DNA of 64,000 nucleotides, from positions 62,001 to 126,000 of the forward strand of contig CAZNPL010000016.1 in NCBI GenBank assembly GCA_964574815.1. The letters are read 5' to 3'. This DNA is from CAZNPL01 sp964574815 (GTDB lineage: Bacteria > Planctomycetota > Phycisphaerae > UBA1845). Under the pieces are notes generated by a model. It did not search any database. It saw nothing but the letters and a program-made list of their open reading frames with translations, and was not told the DNA's origin. The translations under genes and the position numbers were made by a program. Shown in pieces: positions 8,811 through 16,225 of this stretch. Numbering within the stretch: position 1 is the first letter of the stretch; the number at the start of each line of letters is the position of its first letter.

Positions 8811-9533
8811 TCAGTGCCGCGAAACCGACGATTGGACGCGGGCAAAGACGTACATCATCTCACGCGCGATCTGGGCGCAGCGCTCATCGTACGTCGCGGT
8901 TTCGCTCGGCGTGTCGTCGGCCACCTTGGGATCTTCGTATGGTATCGAAATGCGTGCGTTCGCCCCGCGGACGTTCGGGCAGTGCTTGTCGGCTTGTGCA
9001 CAGGTCATCACGGCCGCAAAACCGGAGTCAGGGTTGGGCGATTGGTCGAACACCTTGGAAAAGCATGGAAACGGGTCGGCGTCGGCAGCAACGCGTACTT
9101 CGTATACGGCGTTTCGCTCTTCGGAAACCCTTGTTACCTGGAATCCTGCACGTTCCACGGCCGCGACGGCTCTGGGATTGAAGGCCGTAGCCTCAGTTCC
9201 TCCGGAGAACGTCGTCACGCCGGGGACGCCGTAGAACGCGGCTGCCGTCGCCGCCCAGAGCTGTGCCATGTGACTCCTGCGAGAGTTGTGCGTGCAGACA
9301 AACAGCAGCTTGGCGCGTTCGCCAGCGGCGACACGCTCGCTGACGTACTTGGTCAGATGGTGCAACTCCTGCTTCCGTTTCCGGGGTATTCGGTCAAATT
9401 CAGCCTCCCGGGCCGTCAGATACACCTCAAGGTCAGGAAACAGTTCAACCGTCCTTTCGGCCGCAACCGCCGTTGGACACGCGGCCAGCAAGATCGTCAA
9501 AACAGCGCACGCCGGTACGATTGAGTCGCGCAT
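8811..9533 (-). CDS. exported low-molecular-weight phosphatase / arsenate reductase-like protein
   Basis: 240 residues. Residues 75-235 match the LMW protein-tyrosine-phosphatase fold used by thioredoxin-type arsenate reductases. The CX5R catalytic loop is LLFVCTHNSRRSHMAQ (Cys, then Arg six residues later). A late Asp in SIPYEDPK is a candidate general acid. A further Cys (MTCAQADKHCP) lies 80-90 residues downstream. Unlike cytoplasmic ArsC, it starts with an export signal (IVPACAVLTILLAACPTAVA), which reads either as signal peptidase I (AVA-AE) or as a lipobox (LAAC). It lies downstream of the first RND pump on the same strand. Family assignment is firm; whether it handles arsenate or a phosphoprotein in the periplasm is open. 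Confidence 0.85.
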   Translation of the reverse strand: MRDSIVPACAVLTILLAACPTAVAAERTVELFPDLEVYLTAREAEFDRIPRKRKQELHHLTKYVSERVAAGERAKLLFVCTHNSRRSHMAQLWAATAAAFYGVPGVTTFSGGTEATAFNPRAVAAVERAGFQVTRVSEERNAVYEVRVAADADPFPCFSKVFDQSPNPDSGFAAVMTCAQADKHCPNVRGANARISIPYEDPKVADDTPSETATYDERCAQIAREMMYVFARVQSSVSRH

Positions 9534-10033
9534 AACCCCTCTCCTGACCTGATCACCTTTGGTTCGACGTCCCGAGCCCGATCGAACAACGATCGATGTT
9601 ACGGGTCAGCTTGTGCGAATTCAACACGCGTCGTAGCAATTCCCGGCCAAGGTTGCTACGCAGGCGAATCAGCCATCCGGTTCTTGCCGCTTTCCGAATC
9701 TCAACTCGAAGCGACATCGGGCGCTTCTGCAGATCGAGCCACCGCGGAACGCGACGCGTCACCCGGAGCACCGGGATACCTGCTACGGCCATCGTCACCG
9801 TTCCGAAAGCGGGAGCGTAACCGACCGGGCCAAGCGAAGCCAAGACAATGATGAGCTGCTCTCGGACAGCCGCGGGAATAATCGGGCAGATCGTCACGAT
9901 GTGCGTCGCAACTCGTTAAGCCGTCAGCATCCCCTTTCCTCGAAGTGCCGCGACAACAACGTTGGCGATCGAGGCAGGCAGTCCCGTCACAGCTATGATC
10001 TTTCAGAAGACGTCAACTCCGAGGTTTGCGTTC
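9534..10033. other. 500-bp gap between phosphatase and RND pump genes
   Basis: Only one weak candidate ORF (9553-9897, minus) lies here; the rest shows no gene, RNA or repeat that I can support. Confidence 0.4.
9553..9897 (-). CDS. possible small or degraded protein, PgpA-like N terminus
   Basis: 114-codon frame. Residues 13-45 (IIVLASLGPVGYAPAFGTVT) loosely resemble the Gly/Pro-rich first helix of phosphatidylglycerophosphatase A. The remainder is Arg-rich and lacks the metal-binding residues of that family. The full enzyme is about 150-170 residues, so this could be a decayed fragment. No clear ribosome-binding site is visible. It may not be a gene. Confidence 0.25.
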   Translation of the reverse strand: MTICPIIPAAVREQLIIVLASLGPVGYAPAFGTVTMAVAGIPVLRVTRRVPRWLDLQKRPMSLRVEIRKAARTGWLIRLRSNLGRELLRRVLNSHKLTRNIDRCSIGLGTSNQR

Positions 10034-13000
10034 TTACGAGCGCGCACCATCAGCACTTCGTGGCACCTTCGCAGTCTCTCTCATTTTATGCTGTTGTCCC
10101 ATGAACGAGTAAAACACCGGGATCACCAGGAGTGTCAAGAGCGTCGAGGTCACCACGCATCCGATGACGACCGTGGCCAGTGGGCGCTGCACCTCCGCGC
10201 CCACGCCCGTGTTCAATGCCATGGGCACGAAGCCCAGGCTGGCCACCAAACCCGTCATCAAGACCGGTCGGAGGCGGGTCATCCCCGCTTCGCGAATCGC
10301 GTCACCGAGCGCCTTGCCCTGGGCAAGCAGATCGCGAAGAAACGAAACGAACACCATATCGCCGAGCACCGACACGCCTGACATGGCCACAAAACCGACG
10401 CCGGCGGACACGCTGAAGGGCAAGTCTCTAAGGTGCAACGCTGCGATTCCGCCCACCGCGGCCAGTGGCAAGGTCATGAAGATGCGGATCACATCAGCGA
10501 CACGCCCGTACGTCAGGTAAAGCAGCAAAAAGATCAGGAGCAGCGCCAGCGGCACGACGATCATCAACCGCCGGCTTGCACGCTGAAGATGTTCGAACTG
10601 CCCGCCGTAGCGAATGAAGTATCCCGGCGGAAAATCAATTTCCCGGGCGATCCGCTCCTCGGCTTCGGCCACCAGACTGCCGATGTCGCGCCCACGCGCG
10701 TTGCACTGTACGATCAGGCGTCGCTTGCTCCACTCGCGATTGATCGTCGAAGGGCCGTCTAAGATTCTCAGGTCCGCCAGTCGATACAGGGGCAGCCTCT
10801 GGCCGGAAACCGTCGGAATGAGCAACTTGCCCACGGCCTCCGGATCGGTCCGGTATTCGTCCGGCAGTCGTACGGTGAGCGGAAATCGAACCTGGCCTTG
10901 GCGTATCTCGCCAACCTTTACGTTTCCGATGGAGGCGACAAAGTCCAGTACATCGGCAGCCGGAATGCCGTAGCGTGCCAGTTGGTCCTGCCGGACGCAC
11001 ACTTCCAGCAGGGGCTGGCCTGTCACCTGCTCGACCGTTACGTCACTCGCGCCGGGTATGGCCTCGAGCAGGTTCGCGACCTGGTCGCCGAGAGATTCGA
11101 GCGTGTCGAAATCGTCCCCGAAGATCTTCACGCCCAGGTCGCTCCGCACCCCGGCCACCATTTCGTTGACGCGCATTTCGATGGGCTGGGTGAAGATGGT
11201 TCGCATCGCGGGCATGCCGGCAAGTTCCGCCTCCATCATGGACACAAGCTCGGCCTGCATTCCGCCCCGTTGCCACTCTGAGCGTGGCGTCAGCGTAATG
11301 AACACGTCTGTCAGCTCCAGCCCCATCGGATCCGTGGCGATTTCGGCGGTCCCCGTCCGCGACCAGATGTGTTTGATCTCATCGGGGAACCTGTCCAGAA
11401 GCAGCTTTTCGATTTGGGTTCCGTATCTGACCGATTCGTTCACGGCCACACCGGCCAAACGTACCGTGTTGATGACGATGGCCTCTTCGGAAAGGCGGGG
11501 AATGAAAACCGTTCCCAGTCGCGTTGCCATGAACACGCCACTGACCAGCAGCAAGGCTACGCCCGAGAGAACGATGGCGCGCCGACGCAGCACGAAGCCC
11601 AAAACCGGTTCATAAAGACGTTTGGCAATCCGGACAAAGAACGGCTCTTTTTCGCGCGGTTTGGCCGGCAACAACAGGCTCGCCAGCACGGGCATCAGCG
11701 TGAGCGAAAGGATCAAGGACCCAAGCAGGGCAAAGACGACCGTCAGCGCCATCGGGCGAAACAACTTGCCCTCGATTCCTTCGAGCGTAAGTATCGGCAA
11801 ATAGACAATCATGATGATCAGCTCGCCGAACATGGTCGGCCGGCGCACCTCGAGCGCGGCGTCTCGCACAACATCGAGCCGCGATCTACCCTCTGTGTTA
11901 CGCCCCAGGCGTCGCATGCCGTTTTCGATCTGAATCACGGAGCTGTCGACGACGAGGCCGAAGTCGATCGCTCCGAGGCTCATCAGACTGCCGGCTATTC
12001 CCGCCTGCAGCATGCAATTGGCGGCGAACAGCATGGAAAGCGGAATGGCGGATGCGACGATCAGGCCCGCGCGCACGTTGCCCAGAAAAACAAACAGCAC
12101 GACGACGACCAGCAGTGCACCCTCGAAGAGATTCGTCCTGACCGTGTGCAGAACGTGATCGACGAGCTCGGTGCGGTCGTAAACCGTGGTCACTTCCACG
12201 TTGTCAGGAAGGGACGGCTTAATAGTCTCCATCCGTTCCTTCATGCGCTCGGTCACGTCGCGCGGGTTCTCGCCCATGAGCATAAACCCCAGACCGAGGA
12301 CCGCCTCGCCCCGACCGGCGTACGTCACCGCGCCGCGCCGGATCTCATAGCCGTCGACGACGTCACCGACCTGGTGGATGTAGACCGGAACGCCGTCCTC
12401 CGATTTGACGACGACGTTCGCGACCTGGTCCAGTGTTTCCAGAAGTCCAACGCCCTGGACGAGAAGAGATTCGCCGGCGCGGGTGATCGTTCCACCGCCG
12501 ACGTTCAAGTTGTTGCGCCGCAGCGCCTCAAAGATATCAAACAGCGTCAGGTCGTATTTGAGCAGGCGCTGCGGGTCGACCACGACCTGGTATTGCCGCT
12601 CGCGTCCGCCCCAGGAATTGACCTCGGCCACGCCGGAGACGCTGCGAAGTTGAGGTTTGATGATCCAGTCCTGGATCGTGCGGAGCTCGCTCAGGCTGCG
12701 CGTCGGGCTGGTCAGGATGTAGTGGAACACCTCGCCCAACCCGGTCGCCACGGGCCCCATCTCCGGCGCGGGGAGTCCCTCCGGCAAATCGACGGTGCCC
12801 AACCGCTCCATGACCAGTTGCCGGGCAAAGTAGATATCGATGCCGTCCTCGAAGATCACCGTGACCTGCGAGAGACCGAACTTCGACATCGAGCGAACTT
12901 CGGTAAGACCTTTCAGGCCGCTGATCGCCTGTTCCACCGGGAAGGTGATCTGCTGTTCGATCTCCAATGGCGTCAGTGCGGGTGCCACGGTGTTGATCTG

Positions 13001-13141
13001 AACCTGCCCGGGCGTCGTGTCGGGAAAGGCGTCGATGGGCAGTTGTGTCGCGGAGTATGCCCCCGTGAATATCAGAAGCACCGTCAGTGCGATGACGATT
13101 AACCGGTAGCGCAGCGACCAGGTGATAATCGCGTTCAGCAT
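10034..13141 (-). CDS. HME-RND heavy-metal efflux pump, CzcA/CusA type (system 1)
   Basis: 1,035 residues, full length for the inner-membrane RND subunit that exchanges protons for metal ions from the periplasm or cytoplasm. The start LNAIITWSLRYRLIVIAL and DAFPDTTPGQVQINT are typical of CzcA/CusA. The fourth transmembrane helix carries the proton-relay Asp in FGLVVDSSVIQIENGMRR. Two sets of helices and two periplasmic loops are present (repeat halves), and LTLEGIEGKLFRPMA is a family marker. It lies 6 bp downstream of its adaptor gene. The metal (Cu/Ag versus Zn/Co/Cd/Ni) cannot be settled from the motifs I can read. System 1 lacks its own outer-membrane channel gene and may share the one at 20799-22304. 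Confidence 0.93.
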   Translation of the reverse strand: MLNAIITWSLRYRLIVIALTVLLIFTGAYSATQLPIDAFPDTTPGQVQINTVAPALTPLEIEQQITFPVEQAISGLKGLTEVRSMSKFGLSQVTVIFEDGIDIYFARQLVMERLGTVDLPEGLPAPEMGPVATGLGEVFHYILTSPTRSLSELRTIQDWIIKPQLRSVSGVAEVNSWGGRERQYQVVVDPQRLLKYDLTLFDIFEALRRNNLNVGGGTITRAGESLLVQGVGLLETLDQVANVVVKSEDGVPVYIHQVGDVVDGYEIRRGAVTYAGRGEAVLGLGFMLMGENPRDVTERMKERMETIKPSLPDNVEVTTVYDRTELVDHVLHTVRTNLFEGALLVVVVLFVFLGNVRAGLIVASAIPLSMLFAANCMLQAGIAGSLMSLGAIDFGLVVDSSVIQIENGMRRLGRNTEGRSRLDVVRDAALEVRRPTMFGELIIMIVYLPILTLEGIEGKLFRPMALTVVFALLGSLILSLTLMPVLASLLLPAKPREKEPFFVRIAKRLYEPVLGFVLRRRAIVLSGVALLLVSGVFMATRLGTVFIPRLSEEAIVINTVRLAGVAVNESVRYGTQIEKLLLDRFPDEIKHIWSRTGTAEIATDPMGLELTDVFITLTPRSEWQRGGMQAELVSMMEAELAGMPAMRTIFTQPIEMRVNEMVAGVRSDLGVKIFGDDFDTLESLGDQVANLLEAIPGASDVTVEQVTGQPLLEVCVRQDQLARYGIPAADVLDFVASIGNVKVGEIRQGQVRFPLTVRLPDEYRTDPEAVGKLLIPTVSGQRLPLYRLADLRILDGPSTINREWSKRRLIVQCNARGRDIGSLVAEAEERIAREIDFPPGYFIRYGGQFEHLQRASRRLMIVVPLALLLIFLLLYLTYGRVADVIRIFMTLPLAAVGGIAALHLRDLPFSVSAGVGFVAMSGVSVLGDMVFVSFLRDLLAQGKALGDAIREAGMTRLRPVLMTGLVASLGFVPMALNTGVGAEVQRPLATVVIGCVVTSTLLTLLVIPVFYSFMGQQHKMRETAKVPRSADGARS

Positions 13142-13147
13142 GGGTGA

Positions 13148-15004
13148 TTACCTTCCAGGGTCGACCTCGCAGCAGCCGGCGCCGATGTTGCTCTTGAGGA
13201 TCTCCGTCTTCATCAGGAAGCTGCCTGCGCTCGCCACGAGCTCGCCCTCCTGGAGCCCTCTGAGCACCTCGACGACGCCGTTGGCGCTGGTGCCGAGCGA
13301 GATCTTGCGCGGTTGAAACACCGTCTGCGACTCCTGGACGAACACGAGTTGGCAGCATCCATCCGTCTGAACGGCGTCCACAGGAACCGTTACGACCTCT
13401 TCGTTGTCGTGCAGCACGATCCGTGCGTTGCCGAACATCTTGGCGCGCAACAGTTCGTCCGTGTTTGGCAGATCTGCGCGGACACGAACGGTTCGGGTGC
13501 GGTCGTCGAGCTGGCTGCTGATCCAGGTAAGCTTGCCCTCAAAGCCCGCGCCGGGCATGCCGTCCACGGTGAAGAACACGGGCTGTCCGAGGCGCAAGTG
13601 AATCAGGTCCCGTTCGTACAAATCGGCCATGAGCCACATCGTTGAAGTGTCCGCGACGACGAAAAGCACATTGCTGGCGTCGACGGATTCTCCGATGGCT
13701 ACCATGCGCTCCACGACGCGCCCGGCGACCGGGCTTCTGAGCTCGAAGCGAGACAACAGTTCGTCCGGCTCCGTCCCGATCACTCCCATCTGCTCTTCAC
13801 TGAGGCCGAGAATGTGCAGCCGCCGTTCGGCCGATTCGAGGGCGCTCCGCGCGACTTCCACGCCACGCTGTGCGGCGAGGCGCTCGCGCTCCACGTTGAA
13901 CGCAATCTCCTCCCTGATGGCGACGAAGTCAGCCTCTGCCGCCGCAAGGGCGCTCTGTGCGGCCTGATAGTCGCGTTCGCTGTTAAGTTCCTTTTCCAGC
14001 AGAGTTGCCTGCCGAGCAGCTTCCGAACGGCCGAGCAACAATGCCGCATGCGCCCGCAGCAGCCTCGCCTTGGCCTCGCCAACCGGGGATTCGGCCAGGG
14101 CACCACGGATTTCTTCAGGCTCAGCCTGAGGCGTGCAGACCTCGAGCATCCGCTGGACGCCGCGGAAAATCGTATCGGCGCGTTGGAGGTCCGCCTCGGA
14201 CAGCTTGAGGTCCTGCGTTCGCTCGATGTATTCACTCTTGGCCTCCCCGAGAACCGGGCTGTCGATCACCGTCATCAGGTCCCCGGCCTCGACGTCCGCG
14301 CCCACGTTGACCGGCGCATCGAGGACGACTCCGTCCACCCGCGGCGTGATGCGTGTCAGTCGCGTGGCATCGAACTCCACCTCGGCAGGGACCGAGAGCG
14401 TCGCCGACATGGGCCGGCGCTGTACGCGTTCGACCTTGATGCCCGCCTTCTGAGCTATGCTCGAGTCAATGAAGCGGACGCGCAAGTTTTCGACCTGGCA
14501 CAATGGGTCGGTCAACCCGGTGAGAAGACGGTCGGCTCGTTCGACCTGCATGCCGCGTGAGCGGTCTGCCACGGCCCCAGCGTCCTTGGGTGATCCCGGG
14601 TCTCTGTCTGATCCGGTGGCGTTCCCGCGACGGGTCTCCTTCGTCGCGTTGGGGTCGAGCTGCGCCCATTCGGCCTCAACCTCCGGGTGGCAAACGGTGC
14701 ATTGTGTTTCAGGAAGGCTGTGCGCCGCACACCAGTCGCCGGCCTCCTTGAATTTTGGAATCAGCGACGCATTGCATCGCGTACACACCGACTCGGGAAC
14801 GCCGTGGCCGCCGCACCACCCCTGGTCCAGGGTCGGTTCCACCGGGCTGCTCGCCGGCCCTGGAAACCGAACGGTTCCAGCGAGGGCCGGGCCGTCGCCC
14901 TTGTCACGCGTCGCCCCACCATTCTCCTTCTTGCAGCCAAAGAGCGACACCAGGCCGAGCGCCATGAGTATCGTTGTCAGGCCGATCCACCTGTTTCTGG
15001 TCAT
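13148..15004 (-). CDS. RND periplasmic adaptor (CusB/CzcB type) with two Cys/His-rich N-terminal motifs (system 1)
   Basis: 618-residue membrane-fusion lipoprotein joining pump 1 to an outer-membrane channel. Signal and lipobox: LGLVSLFGCKKENGG. Before the adaptor core it has two homologous metal-ligand clusters, WCGGHGVPESVCTRCN and WCAAHSLPETQCTVCHPE, each with the pattern CxxHxxPExxCxxC; these probably bind or sense the exported metal. Then come the barrel-sandwich halves, a long alpha-hairpin (about residues 260-420, e.g. LLEKELNSERDYQAAQSALA) and the beta-barrel with WMAD/VFFTVDGMPG, ending in the usual membrane-proximal domain. The adaptor is longer than average because of the N-terminal insert. 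Confidence 0.92.
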   Translation of the reverse strand: MTRNRWIGLTTILMALGLVSLFGCKKENGGATRDKGDGPALAGTVRFPGPASSPVEPTLDQGWCGGHGVPESVCTRCNASLIPKFKEAGDWCAAHSLPETQCTVCHPEVEAEWAQLDPNATKETRRGNATGSDRDPGSPKDAGAVADRSRGMQVERADRLLTGLTDPLCQVENLRVRFIDSSIAQKAGIKVERVQRRPMSATLSVPAEVEFDATRLTRITPRVDGVVLDAPVNVGADVEAGDLMTVIDSPVLGEAKSEYIERTQDLKLSEADLQRADTIFRGVQRMLEVCTPQAEPEEIRGALAESPVGEAKARLLRAHAALLLGRSEAARQATLLEKELNSERDYQAAQSALAAAEADFVAIREEIAFNVERERLAAQRGVEVARSALESAERRLHILGLSEEQMGVIGTEPDELLSRFELRSPVAGRVVERMVAIGESVDASNVLFVVADTSTMWLMADLYERDLIHLRLGQPVFFTVDGMPGAGFEGKLTWISSQLDDRTRTVRVRADLPNTDELLRAKMFGNARIVLHDNEEVVTVPVDAVQTDGCCQLVFVQESQTVFQPRKISLGTSANGVVEVLRGLQEGELVASAGSFLMKTEILKSNIGAGCCEVDPGR

Positions 15005-15140
15005 CTGATTTCTCCGACTTTCTGATTCGATTATTCGTCGTTCACCTATCGCGGTGGACGCGATGTAGCACGTCGCGCACGCGCACGTTCAACTGGCGCA
15101 CACCTTCGCCAGGAACGACGGGCGAAGATCGCTACGCGAA

Positions 15141-15539
15141 TCAGATCAGCAGGGGAAGATCGCTTGGGAGGTACGGCAACCTTGGTATTTGACAAATGCG
15201 GGAGGAGTAATTGCTAGCGGGCGGCGCAAAAACGGTTGTGCTCGCGACATGGACGGGCGCAACTTCAAGGGCCGTGAACAGCGCCACGTTGGAGTCGTCA
15301 GATGGTTTGACCACGGTGGCGCACACACTGGCACATGTTCCGCACTTGCGCGGCGCGGGATCGGGAGTGGACTGCTGCGGTTCATCGCCTGTACCGCAGT
15401 CTCCGCAGCACGCCGATAACTGGGGCGGACGCGCCCTTGGCTCATGATCACAGCACTCGACAAGCACGCCTGCGCGACAAAGCGCAGGTGGGCCCACAAG
15501 CAACCACATCATCGCCAGCTTGACCGGAAATCGCATCAT
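15141..15539 (-). CDS. small secreted Cys-rich protein A heading RND operon 1
   Basis: 132 residues from ATG at 15539 (a TTG 12 codons upstream is an alternative). Signal peptide MMRFPVKLAMMWLLVGPPAL, then LCRAGVL, followed by a Cys-rich middle (VECCDHE, SACCGDCG, KCGTCASVC) and a C terminus ending PSDLPLLI. It is paralogous to the protein at 22502-22900: same length with these starts, same G.PALC.AGVL after the hydrophobic core, same PSDLPLLI ending. Each copy lies directly upstream of an RND metal-efflux operon on the same strand. The family is not one I can name; a periplasmic metal-binding or sensing role is inferred from Cys content and context. Confidence 0.75.
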   Translation of the reverse strand: MMRFPVKLAMMWLLVGPPALCRAGVLVECCDHEPRARPPQLSACCGDCGTGDEPQQSTPDPAPRKCGTCASVCATVVKPSDDSNVALFTALEVAPVHVASTTVFAPPASNYSSRICQIPRLPYLPSDLPLLI

Positions 15540-15609
15540 CGGGATTATTCTATTCCACCAATCGGCATCCTTCAAGTTCCAGTTCAGCCTTGCCTGTCAG
15601 TCCCCCGCT

Positions 15610-15681
15610 TTAGAGCAAGCGGCGGCCGTTGAATACCACGAGGAGCGAAGCTCCCATGTCGGCGGCGATGGCATGGTCGTT
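15610..15681 (-). pseudogene. C-terminal relic of a P1B-type heavy-metal ATPase
   Basis: The 23 codons immediately after the TAG of the lipoprotein gene, in the same frame, read NDHAIAADMGASLLVVFNG plus RRLL and a TAA stop. The ADMGASLLVVFNG..LL ending is the hallmark C terminus of ZntA/CadA-like metal-translocating P-type ATPases. Nothing of the rest of an ATPase is present nearby, so this is a deletion remnant that now lies in the space before Cys-rich gene A. Confidence 0.8.
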
Positions 15682-16197
15682 CTAGTCGAGGAGCGGTTTG
15701 ACAGACCCCACCACCCTCGTTCCGTCAGGCTTTTCGACCTCAATCCACCACATCACGTTCGCCGGCAACGGATCGGGAGCGATTGCATGGACGTCGAAGT
15801 CGTCGTGGGACGCGGCATATTCGCCCTTGCCGCCGAACGACAGCGTCCGGTCGCTTGTGCCAACCCACGCCCGAGCAACGGTGGCCGCTTGGTCGTTATA
15901 GGGGAGCTTCACGACCAGGTGGCTTTCCTTGCCGGGCTCGACCGTACCGTAGCCCTGCGCACACGCAACTTTCATGTCGCCGATTGTGACAGTGCCCAGA
16001 TCAACCTCAGCAGCATGTCCATCGCCCTCGCTCTCGCCGTGCTCCGCGTGGTCGTGTCCGTCGCCCTTGTGCTCATGGTCGCCGTGCGACGTCCTATCAG
16101 CGGTTGAAGGACTCTTCTGTTCGGCGCCGTTGGGCTTGCAGCCGGTCCCAACAGCTAGAGCAGCGGCCAATCCGATTCCCAGGAGCTCTCGGTTCAC
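15682..16197 (-). CDS. His/Asp-rich lipoprotein of the metal-efflux operon
   Basis: 171 residues with a lipoprotein signal (LAAALAVGTGC, acyl-Cys at 20). The next 45 residues form a metal-binding tail-like segment (HGDHEHKGDGHDHAEHG). A C-terminal beta-rich domain (about residues 65-171) has no family that I recognise. It lies 28 bp downstream of pump 2, so it is probably co-transcribed and acts as a periplasmic metal chaperone or buffer; this role is inferred. Its stop codon abuts the ATPase relic in frame, so the present C terminus (GSVKPLLD) may be original or the result of a deletion join. Confidence 0.8.
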   Translation of the reverse strand: MNRELLGIGLAAALAVGTGCKPNGAEQKSPSTADRTSHGDHEHKGDGHDHAEHGESEGDGHAAEVDLGTVTIGDMKVACAQGYGTVEPGKESHLVVKLPYNDQAATVARAWVGTSDRTLSFGGKGEYAASHDDFDVHAIAPDPLPANVMWWIEVEKPDGTRVVGSVKPLLD

Positions 16198-16225
16198 GCA
16201 CTTATCCTTTCCAAAGAGTCCTGCG

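Noticed and set aside
11369..13102. 577-codon plus-strand frame opposite pump 1
   Set aside because: Antisense to an unambiguous RND pump; composition rich in His/Gln/Arg as expected for the reverse frame.
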